From NCBI RefSeq assembly GCF_003574215.1, contig NZ_AP018558.1:1405001-1469000 (forward strand): 64,000 nt of DNA. Reading direction: 5' to 3'. Source of the DNA: Hydrogenophilus thermoluteolus (GTDB lineage Bacteria > Pseudomonadota > Gammaproteobacteria > Burkholderiales > Rhodocyclaceae). This document shows positions 15,651 to 25,299 of the stretch, one piece after another; positions within the stretch are counted from its first letter, which is position 1; every line of letters starts with the position of its first letter. A program made the position numbers and the translations under genes. The notes under the pieces were generated by a model. That model did not search any database, was not told the DNA's origin, and worked only from the letters and a program-made list of their open reading frames with translations.

Positions 15651-18600
15651 CTAGCCTACCCAGCGACGCGCGTTGGCAAAGAGCCGATACCAGGGGCTTT
15701 TCTCGCCGAGCCCCTCTGGCGCCCAACTCCACTGCACCGTTCGGAAGGCCCGCTCCGGGTGCGGCATCAAAATCGTGAACCGTCCGTCCGCTGTCGTGAA
15801 GCCATTGAGCCCGCCCGGCGAGCCGTTCGGGTTGAACGGGTAGCGCTCGGTGGCGCGGCCATAATGGTCGATGTAGCGAATCGTTGCCAACGCTTGGTGT
15901 TGCCGCTCCGGATCCTCCCAATGCGCACGCCCTTCTCCGTGCGAGACGACGATCGGTAACCGCGCCCCGGCCATATCGGTAAAGAGGATCGAGGGGCTGG
16001 GCAATACCTCGACCATCGCGAAACGCGCTTCGAACCGTTCGGAACGGTTGGCGACGAACTTCGGCCAGTGTTCCGCTCCCGGGATGATCGGCGCCAGGTG
16101 TGCCATCATCTGACAGCCGTTGCAGACCCCGAGCGCAAAGGTGTCCGGACGGGCAAAAAATTCGCTGAACTGCGTTTTCAGCGCGTCGTTGAAGAGGATT
16201 GCCGTAGCCCAGCCACGCCCGGCGCCCAGCACGTCGCCGTATGAAAACCCGCCACACGCGGCAAGCCCTACGAAATCGCTGAGATGGCGCCGCCCCGCAA
16301 TGAGGTCACTCATCGTCACGTCAACCGCCTCGAATCCTGCCGCGTCGAATGCAGCGGCCATCTCACGGTGGCTGTTTACCCCCTGTTCGCGCAGGATCGC
16401 AACCCGCGGGCGCACGCCGGTGGCGACGAACGGAGCGGCAGGGTCTTCGTCGGGGTCGAACGTGAGCACGCAATGGAGCCCCGGATCTTGGGCATCGCCC
16501 AACGCCTCGAACTCGGATTCGGCGCAGGTTTCATCGTCACGCAGGCGCGCGATGCGTCGGCTCACTTCGCTCCAACGCTGCCACAGCACGGTCCGCTTCT
16601 CGTGAAAGAGGAGCGAACCTTCCAGCCAAATCCGCAATTCGTCGTAGGTATTGAGGGTTCCAACGAAATGGAACGTCAGCCGATATTTCTGCAAAATCGC
16701 GAGCACCACATCGCGATCGCTGCGCCGAATCTGCACGAGTGCACCCGGCGCTTCGCTAAATAGCGCGGCAAGCGCCGCGTCGTTGCGCCGCCCAACCACC
16801 GTGTCGTTGCGCTTGGTGTAGTCGATGTCGTGCGTGGCGCGGTCATACGCCAGGGTGTCGAGCTGCAGCGTCACCCCCACCCCTGAGGCGAACATCATCT
16901 CGGCCGCGGTCGCGAGCAGCCCCCCATCGGAACGGTCGTGGTAAGCCAGGATCAGATCGTTGGCTTTGAGCGCCTGCAGCGCTTCCCAGAACGCCACGAG
17001 GGTTTCCGGCGCGCAATCGGGGGGGGTTTCTCCTTGCGAATCGAACACCTGCGCAAAAATCGAGCCACCCAAGCGGTTGCGTGCGCCGTCCAAGTCGATC
17101 AGCAGCAGTTCGGTTTCGGGGGTGTCGCGATCGAGCACCGGGGTGAGAGTCCGTCGAACGTCGGCGACCGCGGCAAAAGCGGTACAGATCAGGGAAACGG
17201 GTGCGATCACCGCTTTGGCTTCCCCCGTTTCGGGGTCTTGCCAGACCGTCTTCATCGACAACGAATCTTTGCCCACGGGGATCGCAAGCCCCGACGCGAC
17301 GCAGAAATCACGCGCCGCCTGCACGGCACGGTAGAGGTTCGCGTCTTCGCCACGGTGCCCAGCTGCGGCCATCCAGTTCGCGGAGAGTTTCACCGTGGTG
17401 AGCGGTCCGCGCACATCCGCTGCCCCCAGGTTGGTGACCGCTTCGGCAATCGCCAGGCGAACCGACGCCGCGGGGTCGTTGATCGCCACCGGCGTGCGTT
17501 CGCCCATTGCCATCGCCTCACCGGCGAACCCGACGAAATCGGCGGCGGTCACTGCGACGTCGGCAACTGGCACCTGCCAGCGCCCCACCAATTGGTCACG
17601 CGCGGTCAAGCCACCGACGGTGCGGTCACCGATCGTGATCAGGAACTTCTTGCTTGCCACTGCCGGATGCGCCAGGACGCGCATCACCGCGTCGCGCACG
17701 TCGATCGCAGTGAGATCGAACGGCGGCAAGAAGATCGTTCGGCTGGCTACCACCCGCTTCATGCGCGGTGGTTTGCCCAGCAGCACTTCCATCGGGAGCG
17801 CTACGGGATCGTTGCCGAAGAGGCGATCGTGCACGCGGAGCATCCCATCTTCGGTCGCCTCGCCGACGACCGCGAACGGGCACCGTTCCCGGGCACAAAT
17901 CGCAGCGAACCGCTCCAGTTGCGTCGGATCGATCGCCAGCACGTACCGCTCTTGCGCCTCGTTACACCAGATTTCACGCGGGCTCATCCCGGGCTCTTCG
18001 ATGGGCACCTCGCGCAACTCGATCGTAGCACCCAGTCCCGCCCCATCGACCAGTTCGGGAAGGGCGTTCGAAAGGCCCCCGGCACCCACGTCGTGGATCG
18101 AGAGAATCGGGTTCTCTGCCCCCAAGGCCCAACAACGGTCGATCACCTCCTGACAACGGCGCTGCATTTCCGGGTTGTCACGTTGCACCGACGCGAAATC
18201 GAGTTCCGCGTCGTTCGCGCCCGTAGCCATCGACGAAGCCGCACCGCCACCCAGACCGATGAGCATCCCCGGCCCACCCAACTGCACCAGGAGCGTTCCG
18301 GGCGCAAAGCCGACTTTGTGGCTCTGTTCCGCCGCGATCGCCCCCAAGCCGCCTGCGATCATGATCGGTTTGTGGTAGCCGCGCACCTCGCCCTGGACTT
18401 CACGTTCGAACGTGCGGAAATAGCCACAGAGATTGGGTCGCCCGAACTCGTTGTTGAACGCCGCGGCGCCAAGCGGCCCTTCGATCATGATCTCGAGCGG
18501 CGACGCGATCCGATCGGGCTTGCCGTAGGGTTTTTCCCACGGCTGCACGAAATCGGGCAAGTGCAGATTCGAGACGGTAAACCCAGCCAACCCCATTTTC

Positions 18601-19601
18601 GGGGAAGCGCCCCGCCCGGTTGCCCCTTCGTCGCGAATCTCGCCGCCCGCCCCAGTCGCGGCACCCGGATAGGGAGCAATCGCAGTGGGGTGGTTGTGGG
18701 TTTCGACTTTGCCCAAAAAATGGGTAGTGGTTTGGTGCGCGCGCCAGACCCCGTCCTCATCCGGAAACCACCGCGCCACGGTCCGTCCGGTGAAGACCGC
18801 CGCGTTGTCGGCGTACGCGACCACCGTGCCCTCCGGATGCGCCGCATGGGTATCCCGGATCATCGCAAAGAGCGACTGCGCCATCGGCCGACCGTCGATT
18901 ACCCACTCGGCATTGAAAATCTTGTGACGGCAATGTTCCGAATTGGCTTGCGCGAACATCGTCAGTTCGACGTCGGTGGGATCGCGCCCCAGTTCGGTGA
19001 AAGCGGCGAAGAGGTAATCGATCTCGTCTTCGGACAGGGCAAGCCCCCATTCGCGGTTCGCCCGTTCGATCGCGGCACGCCCCTCGCTCATCACCGGCGC
19101 GGTGGCGAGCGGTTTCGGGGAATAATGGGCAAAGAGCGCCTCTCCTGTCTCGGGGTCCTTCAGGATCGATTGCGTCATCCGATCGTGAAGCAAGGCAGCG
19201 ACCCCGGCTTGTTGCTCGCCGGTCAAGCTGCCCCATTCGGCAACACGAATCGCCGTACCGTGTTCGATGCGCTTCACCGCAGTCAACCCACACTGGTGCA
19301 GGATTTCGGTGGCCTTCGACGACCACGGTGAGATCGTCCCCAGCCGCGGCGCCACCAGGAACCCTTCGCTCCAACGAGGCGTTTTTTGCCGTTCTCCCTG
19401 CAAAATTTGGGCCAAACGCGCATCCAACGACGTCTCATCCCCGTGGTCCGGCGCCATTTCGAGCCAATACCACGCGTACGCGGTCAGCGTCACACGGGTG
19501 CCCAACGCACGCGACACGCGCGCACTCGCGCTCGCTTCGCGCGCCGCAGACCAGGTTCGGGAACCAAGGAAATGCCAAATCGTCATTGCAGAAGCAGGCA
19601 T
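15651..19601 (-). CDS. purL: Phosphoribosylformylglycinamidine synthase (large, single-chain type)
   Basis: This protein of about 1316 residues is the fused FGAM synthase of purine synthesis. Visible are the N-terminal PurS-like region, two AIR-synthetase-type ATP domains (NSEHCRHKIFNAEW, VETHNHPTAIAPYPGAATGAGG, LSIHDVGAGGLSNALPEL) and a C-terminal class I glutaminase. The glutaminase has nucleophile Cys in GVCNGCQMMAHL and the His/Glu pair in PHPERAFR. GTG/ATG choices exist upstream. ATG 19601 is used because the protein then starts like other PurL (MTIWHFLGS follows five residues later). It is divergent from the CBS gene at 19699. Confidence 0.96.
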   Translation of the reverse strand: MPASAMTIWHFLGSRTWSAAREASASARVSRALGTRVTLTAYAWYWLEMAPDHGDETSLDARLAQILQGERQKTPRWSEGFLVAPRLGTISPWSSKATEILHQCGLTAVKRIEHGTAIRVAEWGSLTGEQQAGVAALLHDRMTQSILKDPETGEALFAHYSPKPLATAPVMSEGRAAIERANREWGLALSEDEIDYLFAAFTELGRDPTDVELTMFAQANSEHCRHKIFNAEWVIDGRPMAQSLFAMIRDTHAAHPEGTVVAYADNAAVFTGRTVARWFPDEDGVWRAHQTTTHFLGKVETHNHPTAIAPYPGAATGAGGEIRDEGATGRGASPKMGLAGFTVSNLHLPDFVQPWEKPYGKPDRIASPLEIMIEGPLGAAAFNNEFGRPNLCGYFRTFEREVQGEVRGYHKPIMIAGGLGAIAAEQSHKVGFAPGTLLVQLGGPGMLIGLGGGAASSMATGANDAELDFASVQRDNPEMQRRCQEVIDRCWALGAENPILSIHDVGAGGLSNALPELVDGAGLGATIELREVPIEEPGMSPREIWCNEAQERYVLAIDPTQLERFAAICARERCPFAVVGEATEDGMLRVHDRLFGNDPVALPMEVLLGKPPRMKRVVASRTIFLPPFDLTAIDVRDAVMRVLAHPAVASKKFLITIGDRTVGGLTARDQLVGRWQVPVADVAVTAADFVGFAGEAMAMGERTPVAINDPAASVRLAIAEAVTNLGAADVRGPLTTVKLSANWMAAAGHRGEDANLYRAVQAARDFCVASGLAIPVGKDSLSMKTVWQDPETGEAKAVIAPVSLICTAFAAVADVRRTLTPVLDRDTPETELLLIDLDGARNRLGGSIFAQVFDSQGETPPDCAPETLVAFWEALQALKANDLILAYHDRSDGGLLATAAEMMFASGVGVTLQLDTLAYDRATHDIDYTKRNDTVVGRRNDAALAALFSEAPGALVQIRRSDRDVVLAILQKYRLTFHFVGTLNTYDELRIWLEGSLLFHEKRTVLWQRWSEVSRRIARLRDDETCAESEFEALGDAQDPGLHCVLTFDPDEDPAAPFVATGVRPRVAILREQGVNSHREMAAAFDAAGFEAVDVTMSDLIAGRRHLSDFVGLAACGGFSYGDVLGAGRGWATAILFNDALKTQFSEFFARPDTFALGVCNGCQMMAHLAPIIPGAEHWPKFVANRSERFEARFAMVEVLPSPSILFTDMAGARLPIVVSHGEGRAHWEDPERQHQALATIRYIDHYGRATERYPFNPNGSPGGLNGFTTADGRFTILMPHPERAFRTVQWSWAPEGLGEKSPWYRLFANARRWVG

Positions 19602-19698
19602 GCCGAAACGCCTTTCACAGAGTCCGTTGCGATCAACCGCAATTGTACGCGGTTCTTTCGCTACAATGAGAATACGCTCGGCACACAAGGAGACTCTC

Positions 19699-20277
19699 AT
19701 GACTGGAAAAGCGCTGCAACCGATCCCGTTCCCCCACAAGCCCTTTCTGTTGCAACCGCCGCGCGCCGATCAGCCGGCCACGCTCGACGCGCCCGCAATC
19801 GAGGTGCTGACCGATTTTTCCCGGACACCGCCGGTGGTCGCCACCCCGGAAGAGTCGGTGGTAGACGCCGAGCAGCGGATGATCCGCCGTGGCGTGCGTT
19901 CCGTACTGGTCCTCAACGCAGAGGGACGAATCGTCGGCATTCTCACCGCTGCCGATATCTTGGGCGAAAAGCCCCTGCGTTTTGCGCAAGACAACAATCT
20001 GGCCCCCACGGAGGTTCGTGTCGGGGACATCATGACCCCGATCGAGAAGATGGATGCGCTGACCTTCGAGCAGGTCAGCCGCGCAACCGTCGCCGATATC
20101 GTCGCGACGCTCCAAGCCTTGGGACGCCAACATACGCTGGTCGTCGAAAACCGTGACGGCGAATGGGTGGTTCGCGGCATCTTCTCCTCGACCCAAATCG
20201 CGCGCCAGCTCGGTACCGAGGTGCCGATCCTCGTGAAAGCCCGCACTTTTGCCGAAATCGAAGCCGCATTGAAGTGA
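19699..20277 (+). CDS. CBS-domain protein
   Basis: This 192-residue protein has two CBS motifs: about 40-105 (VVATPEESVVDAEQRMIRRG, ILTAADILGEKP) and about 115-185 (VGDIMTPIEKMDAL, RQHTLVVENRDG). There is no catalytic domain. CBS pairs usually bind adenosyl nucleotides and act as energy or ligand sensors. AAGGAG lies 8 bases before ATG 19699. A -10-like TACAAT is at 19662-19667 with no good -35. The stop overlaps the next gene (GTGA), making this the first gene of the six-gene membrane/glycolipid cassette. Its partner is unknown. Confidence 0.85.
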   Translation: MTGKALQPIPFPHKPFLLQPPRADQPATLDAPAIEVLTDFSRTPPVVATPEESVVDAEQRMIRRGVRSVLVLNAEGRIVGILTAADILGEKPLRFAQDNNLAPTEVRVGDIMTPIEKMDALTFEQVSRATVADIVATLQALGRQHTLVVENRDGEWVVRGIFSSTQIARQLGTEVPILVKARTFAEIEAALK

Positions 20278-21056
20278 TCCGCTCGCTCCTGCTCTTGGCG
20301 CTGCTCTTTTTGGGGAGCGGGTACGGGCTGGCGACCCTTCCGGCAAACGAGACGCTCTTTCGCGTCCTCAACGAGGGCGCGGCGGGGCTACCCGCTTCCC
20401 TCTGGACAACGCTCACCAATCTGGGTGCGACGAGCGTCGCGGTGGCGCTGCTCGTTGCCGTCACCCCGTGGACGATGCGGCCGTTGTGGCTCGCAGCACT
20501 TGCAGCCTTTCCCACGACGCTCGTCGTCCACGGCCTCAAAAAAGCAGTTGCAGCTCCCCGCCCCGCCGCAGTGCTTGATCCCCACCAGATCGTCTGGTTC
20601 GACCTGCTTCCCAAAAGCGGCGCGTTTCCGTCCGGTCATACCGCAACCGCAGTTGTCCTGGGTGGCGCGCTCCTTTGCGGGTTAGTCGTGCGTCGTGATC
20701 GGTTCGCAAGCCGACAACGCACTCTGCCCCCCGCACGGATATGGCTCGTCGGCGCTGGGGTCGTGTTCCTGGTTTCCGCGATCGCGTTTTCGCGGATCGC
20801 CGTTGGCGCCCACTGGCCCAGTGACGTGATCGGCGGGCTCGGCGCGGGGCTCTTTGGCTTGACCGTTGCCGCTTTTCTGATTCGCCGTTTTCCCGAACCA
20901 TCCCCACAAACGACCCGATTTTTGCTTGTCGGAGGGCTTGCGACGGCTGCCTACGCCCCTTTCGACCACGCAATTTATCCCAGCGGCGCCGCGCTCGTCT
21001 GGGTGGTTGCGCTCGCGGCGTGGGTCGGCGCCATACGGCGTTTGGGGGGGCAGTAG
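20274..21056 (+). CDS. PAP2-family membrane phosphatase
   Basis: This 260-residue integral membrane protein carries the three phosphatase motifs of type 2 phosphatidic acid phosphatases: KKAVAAPRP, FPSGHT and SRIAVGAHWPSD. About six membrane segments are visible. Family members dephosphorylate undecaprenyl pyrophosphate, phosphatidylglycerophosphate or lipid A at the periplasmic face. The neighbouring polyprenyl-phosphate glycosyltransferase genes favour Und-PP recycling or lipid A dephosphorylation. The exact substrate is not readable. The GTG start overlaps the previous stop as GTGA. Confidence 0.87.
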   Translation: MIRSLLLLALLFLGSGYGLATLPANETLFRVLNEGAAGLPASLWTTLTNLGATSVAVALLVAVTPWTMRPLWLAALAAFPTTLVVHGLKKAVAAPRPAAVLDPHQIVWFDLLPKSGAFPSGHTATAVVLGGALLCGLVVRRDRFASRQRTLPPARIWLVGAGVVFLVSAIAFSRIAVGAHWPSDVIGGLGAGLFGLTVAAFLIRRFPEPSPQTTRFLLVGGLATAAYAPFDHAIYPSGAALVWVVALAAWVGAIRRLGGQ

Positions 21057-21919
21057 TGGGCCGAGCAGTTCGCATGATGGTCGCGATCGCCGTCACCGTC
21101 GGGTTGGCGGCGTGGTTCTTCCACCAGTACCACGACGCGGTCACCACCGCGCCTTGGCAGCAGTGGAACCTGCGCGATTTCGCTGGTCCTGCGCTTCTCA
21201 TCGTCGCAAGCCACCTGCTGCGTGCGGCGCGCCTCCATGCGGAACTGCGCGCGCTCTCTTTTGCTGCCTGTTGGCGACTGCTTGCGTACCATACCTTCTG
21301 GGTCAATATCCTGCCGATGCGCAGCGGCGAGATGGCGCTGCCGTTGCTCCTCGCGCGACACCACCAGGTTCCACTCGTTCGCGCCACCGCAACCCTTTTG
21401 TGGCTGCGCGTGCAGGATCTGATGGTGCTCATCCTCCTGGCAGCGATTCTCTGGCCTGAACTCCCCTTGTTCGTCCGTTTGGGTATCGTCGCACTCCTCG
21501 TTGTAGCCCTCCTGCTTCTGCCCTTTTGGCTGGCGCTCGTGGAACGGTTGCGTTGGCCGTGGCTTGAACGCTTCATCGCCGCGCTGCGCATCGCGATTAC
21601 CCATTCCCACTCTGTCTGGCATTGGACGATTGCCAATTGGTGTGTCAAAATCGCGGCGGTCGGGTGGCTTCTCGCTGCACTGCTGCCACTCGACGGTTTC
21701 GCAGCGTTGGGTGGCGCATTGGCCGGAGAACTCGCGGCGATTCAACCCGTTCAAGGCATTGCCGGATTTGGTCCTTATGAGGCGGCAGTGGCTGCGCTGT
21801 GCCAAACGTTTTATGCGATCCCCCTCGCTTCTGGCGTCGTGGCGGGGTTTGCCGCACACCTGCTGCTGTTGGCCGTGAGTACACTCATGGCGTTTTTGGC
21901 TTGGATCGGAAACCAATGA
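21056..21919 (+). CDS. UPF0104/lysylphosphatidylglycerol-synthase-like transmembrane protein
   Basis: This 287-residue polytopic membrane protein has about seven hydrophobic segments. The family motif region FWVNILPMRSGEMALPLLL (about 80-98) and ELAAIQPVQGIAGFGPYEAA near the C-terminus resemble the flippase-like membrane part of MprF/AglD proteins. No soluble transferase domain is present. GTG 21056 is chosen; it shares one base with the preceding TAG and a G-rich ribosome binding site precedes it. A lipid-flipping role is inference from family and neighbours. Confidence 0.78.
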   Translation: MGRAVRMMVAIAVTVGLAAWFFHQYHDAVTTAPWQQWNLRDFAGPALLIVASHLLRAARLHAELRALSFAACWRLLAYHTFWVNILPMRSGEMALPLLLARHHQVPLVRATATLLWLRVQDLMVLILLAAILWPELPLFVRLGIVALLVVALLLLPFWLALVERLRWPWLERFIAALRIAITHSHSVWHWTIANWCVKIAAVGWLLAALLPLDGFAALGGALAGELAAIQPVQGIAGFGPYEAAVAALCQTFYAIPLASGVVAGFAAHLLLLAVSTLMAFLAWIGNQ

Positions 21920-22962
21920 ATTTGCCCGAACACCGTCTGTCGATCGTGGTCCCGTTCTACAACGAAGAAGAGAACATCGCGCCGTTGGTGGCGCGGGTGC
22001 ATGAAGCCTTAGCCAACTACCCCTATCCGTGGGAGCTGATCTTGGTCGACGACGGTTCGACCGACCACACCTTGGAACGCATCGTCGAAGCGCAACAACA
22101 CTACGGCGGCCACGTCCGACTGGTTGCGTTGCAACGCAATTTCAAACAGACCGCAGCGATGCAAGCCGGCATCGACGCAGCGCGCGGCGACGTGATCGTC
22201 ACGATGGATGGCGATTTGCAAAACGACCCGGCGGATATCCCCAGGCTCGTCACCCGCTTGCTCACTGAAGACTTGGATCTCGTCTCCGGTTGGCGCAAAG
22301 AGCGAAAAGACGACTTTCTGCTGCGCACCTTCCCCTCGCGCCTGGCCAATGCGCTGATCGGGCGAATTACCGGTGTGAAGTTGCACGATTATGGATGCAG
22401 TCTCAAAGCGTACCGGGCTAGTGTCCTGAAAAATGTCACACTCTATGGCGAAATGCACCGCTTCATCCCGGCGTGGATGGCCACGGTCACCCACCCGCGT
22501 CGCATCGCAGAAGAAGTGGTAACGCACCACCCCAGGCGTTTCGGACAGTCGAAATATGGACTGTCGCGCACGTTTCGCGTGATTCTCGATCTGTTGTTCG
22601 TCTATTTCTTCATGCGCTTTCGCACCCGGCCCGGCCACTTCTTCGGGGGCATCGGGATTGCAGTGGCCGCCCTGGGCGGCTTGATCTTGGCCTACCTTTT
22701 TGGCGTCAAACTTTTTTTGGGAGAATCGATTGGCGGGCGCCCCTTGCTGCTGGCCGGTTTTTTCCTGGTTTTGAGCGGCGTGCAGTTCCTCACCACCGGC
22801 GTCCTTGCCGAGATGCTGACGCGGGTCTATCACGAATCGGGACGACGAACGCAGTACCAGGTGCGTACGATCACCCCTGCGGATACCGAAGCAGAGTGGC
22901 ATGAGCCCGCGCAGTCCGAACCGAAAACGAACGATCCCGCACACGGAGTCGCATCCGTATGA
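21916..22962 (+). CDS. Polyprenyl-phosphate glycosyltransferase (GT2, DPM1/ArnC-like)
   Basis: This 348-residue enzyme has a GT-A glycosyltransferase domain (VVPFYNEEENI, LVDDGSTDHTL, MDGDLQNDPADIP) with the DxD-type Asp pair. Two C-terminal membrane helices (about 235-310) follow, as in ArnC, GtrB and YfdH. Such enzymes transfer a sugar from a nucleotide donor to undecaprenyl phosphate at the cytoplasmic face. The ATG overlaps the preceding stop (ATGA) and the 3' end overlaps the GT-C gene. The last 40 residues are acidic and Pro-rich. Confidence 0.9.
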   Translation: MNLPEHRLSIVVPFYNEEENIAPLVARVHEALANYPYPWELILVDDGSTDHTLERIVEAQQHYGGHVRLVALQRNFKQTAAMQAGIDAARGDVIVTMDGDLQNDPADIPRLVTRLLTEDLDLVSGWRKERKDDFLLRTFPSRLANALIGRITGVKLHDYGCSLKAYRASVLKNVTLYGEMHRFIPAWMATVTHPRRIAEEVVTHHPRRFGQSKYGLSRTFRVILDLLFVYFFMRFRTRPGHFFGGIGIAVAALGGLILAYLFGVKLFLGESIGGRPLLLAGFFLVLSGVQFLTTGVLAEMLTRVYHESGRRTQYQVRTITPADTEAEWHEPAQSEPKTNDPAHGVASV

Positions 22963-24542
22963 ACGGACGGATTGGGTTTTGCCCCGAACCGGTGGCAACG
23001 TCGCTGCGCGTCCGTAGCGTCTGGGCGCTCTTGCTGCTCTCCCTGGTCGTTGGTTTCGTCTTTTTTGCCCATTTGGGGGGGTACCCGCTCTTCGATGTAG
23101 ACGAAGGGGCATTCGCGGAAGCCACGCGCGAAATGCTCGCCAGTGGTGACTACGGCTTTCCCATGCTCGACGGCGCCCCACGTTTCGACAAACCCATCCT
23201 CATCTACTGGTTGCAAGCAGCAGCGATGGCGCTTTTTGGTGTCGATACGTGGAGCGCGCGCTTGCCTTCCGCTGTCGCCGCGGTACTTTGGGTCTTCGCG
23301 ACCTGGCATTTTGCCCGGCATCGCTTCGGCGCACGCCCTGCGCTCCTAGCCGCAACCATTCTGGCCACCGCAATCGGCCCGTGGGCGATCGGTCGTGCAG
23401 CGACTGCCGATGCGTGGTTGAACCTTTGGCTCGCGCTCGCTGCGTTCGACGCTTGGCGCCACATCGAGTCGCACCGCCGCGCCCCGCTGATTCGTGCCTA
23501 TTTGTGGATGGCGCTTGGCTTTCTCACCAAGGGCCCCGTTGCGGTGCTCGTTCCTGGAGCGGCAGTACTCCTTTATTGCACGGCGCAACGCGAATGGCGC
23601 AGATTTTGGGCGATGCTGCGCGACCCCATCGGTTGGCTGGTGTTCCTTGCGGTCGCCCTTCCCTGGTACGGTTACGCGTTGTGGCGTGAAGGGTGGGCGT
23701 TCGTCGAAGGATTTTTCCTCAAGCACAACGTGCAGCGTTTTGCCGACACCTTGGAACGACACGGCGGCGATTGGTGGTATTTCCTTGCGGTCACACCGCT
23801 TCTCCTCGCACCGTGGACCTTCCTGCTCGTTCCCGCCCTCACCCGGATATGGGCCGACCGCACCGTGGCGCTACGCCGTTTTCTCTGGTTCTGGGCGGTT
23901 TTCGTCGTGATCTTCTTTTCGTTGGCCCAGACGAAACTGCCCCACTACGCCCTCTACGGCATCACGCCGCTCGCCCTTTTGCTCGCCAATCACCAGGACC
24001 ATGCCCGTGGGAAATGGTTGGCGACCGTCCCCGTGCTTGCGGCACTCATCGTCGTGATCACCGCAACCCTTCCTGCGCTGCTGGTCGAAGTGGCGCAACG
24101 CTCGGATCGGCTCTCCCCCTTCCACCAAGCGCTTGCCGCCAGCGCTTTGGAAGCGTGGCCCGTTGAAGCGTACCTCGCTGCGGGTGCGGTACTTCTGCTC
24201 ATCGTTGCGTTTTGGCGTTGCCAAGCACTGCTCAGCTCGGAGATCAGCGCTCTCCTGAGTGCCGCGGTGGTGTGTCTCTGGTTGGCGTTCCGTCTGTTAC
24301 CCTGGGCCGGGGAGGTGCTACAAGGCCCCATTCAACGCGCGGCGGTTGCCGCGCAGGGGAAAGCGGTGGTCAATATCGGGCTTCGGGCACCGAGTTTCAG
24401 CTTTTACCGTCAAGCGATCACGCCGAAACGTCCGCCCGAACCGGGTGAGTGGTTCGTGACTCGGATCGATCGACTGCCTGAATTCCCTTATACGCTTCGT
24501 TACGAAGCACGTGGCGTCGTGCTGGGAGAACGAACACCATGA
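22959..24542 (+). CDS. ArnT-like GT-C glycosyltransferase (PMT/GT83 family)
   Basis: This 527-residue protein has about 11-12 membrane segments. Its first periplasmic loop contains FDVDEGAFAEATREML and PRFDKPILIYWLQ, the signature of ArnT and PMT enzymes. These use polyprenyl-phosphate sugars made by the preceding GT2 and attach the sugar to lipid A or another envelope acceptor. KLPHYALYGITPLALLLA is a second conserved stretch. The sugar (aminoarabinose or other) cannot be inferred because no arnA/arnB genes are present here. Confidence 0.88.
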   Translation: MNGRIGFCPEPVATSLRVRSVWALLLLSLVVGFVFFAHLGGYPLFDVDEGAFAEATREMLASGDYGFPMLDGAPRFDKPILIYWLQAAAMALFGVDTWSARLPSAVAAVLWVFATWHFARHRFGARPALLAATILATAIGPWAIGRAATADAWLNLWLALAAFDAWRHIESHRRAPLIRAYLWMALGFLTKGPVAVLVPGAAVLLYCTAQREWRRFWAMLRDPIGWLVFLAVALPWYGYALWREGWAFVEGFFLKHNVQRFADTLERHGGDWWYFLAVTPLLLAPWTFLLVPALTRIWADRTVALRRFLWFWAVFVVIFFSLAQTKLPHYALYGITPLALLLANHQDHARGKWLATVPVLAALIVVITATLPALLVEVAQRSDRLSPFHQALAASALEAWPVEAYLAAGAVLLLIVAFWRCQALLSSEISALLSAAVVCLWLAFRLLPWAGEVLQGPIQRAAVAAQGKAVVNIGLRAPSFSFYRQAITPKRPPEPGEWFVTRIDRLPEFPYTLRYEARGVVLGERTP

Positions 24543-25237
24543 ACCTGCGGCCGTTGCGTTTCACCCTGACGTTCGTTGCGATCGCGGCAGTCACGACACT
24601 TACCCTGCTGTGGATCGCGCCGCCCCCACATGCCGATGGGGAAGCCACCCCCCCGTGGCACGCTCAACAAAGCGGTGGGTATTGGGAAATCATGGGATGG
24701 ACGCTGGGCGCCACCACGCCCGAACAGGTCGCGAAACGGCTCGGCAGCGACGTCCAGTGGGCAATTCTGCGTCGACCGGGGCAAGCCGTCGTACTCGAGG
24801 GCTGGGTACCCGACTTCGCCGTCCATGGGCTAACGGGAAAATTGCTGCTGCAATTCGAACTGCCGGAACCGTTGCAGGCGCTCGCCGAAGCCGAAGGACG
24901 GGGCGCCGAAATCACGGCAAGCGGCAACCTGCGACGCGAATTCGACCCCTTGCACCAGAGCGACCCCCGCTGGCGACAGGCAACACGGTTGCAACTGCTT
25001 ACCTTCCTACCGAGTGTGCGCATCGATGCCGCTACCCTCGAAGCACGCTTCGCTGCGCTGGGGACAACGCCACGCCGCTGGCAAGACGAAACGCAAGCGA
25101 CGCACTGGCTCTATGCGCTTTCCTGCGCCGCACCTTGTACGCCCTTGGGCGTCCATATTGCATTACCGGCTGAAAACGGTCGCCCGGTGATCGAGTACGC
25201 GCTCCTCGAACGGTTCGCTGCGCTCCTCCCTTCTTGA
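24539..25237 (+). CDS. Membrane-anchored protein of unknown function
   Basis: This 232-residue protein starts with one hydrophobic helix (about 8-26), followed by an exported-looking domain with no motif I recognise. A segment about residues 45-105 (EIMGWTLGATTPEQVAKRLG, QAVVLEGWVPDFAVHG) may be a small alpha/beta unit. CAAPC near residue 200 could form a disulfide. The start overlaps the ArnT-like gene (ATGA), so it is co-translated with the cassette and probably assists it. The stop lies over the -35 of the rpsP promoter. Confidence 0.7.
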   Translation: MNLRPLRFTLTFVAIAAVTTLTLLWIAPPPHADGEATPPWHAQQSGGYWEIMGWTLGATTPEQVAKRLGSDVQWAILRRPGQAVVLEGWVPDFAVHGLTGKLLLQFELPEPLQALAEAEGRGAEITASGNLRREFDPLHQSDPRWRQATRLQLLTFLPSVRIDAATLEARFAALGTTPRRWQDETQATHWLYALSCAAPCTPLGVHIALPAENGRPVIEYALLERFAALLPS

Positions 25238-25261
25238 TTTTCCCGCCTTTTTCGTTATAAT
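25234..25261 (+). promoter_or_regulatory. Sigma-70 promoter of rpsP-rimM-trmD
   Basis: TTGATT (25234-25239) and consensus TATAAT (25256-25261) are 16 bp apart. The -35 overlaps the stop of the preceding unknown gene, and rpsP starts 38 bases after the -10. Confidence 0.8.
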
Positions 25262-25299
25262 GCGCTGCTTTCCCAACTAACGATTAGGAATCGACTCTC

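Noticed and set aside
16938..19331. 797-codon open frame antisense to purL
   Set aside because: purL motifs are intact on the other strand; the protein is Arg/His-rich and lacks family features. Antisense openness is a by-product of G+C-rich codon use.
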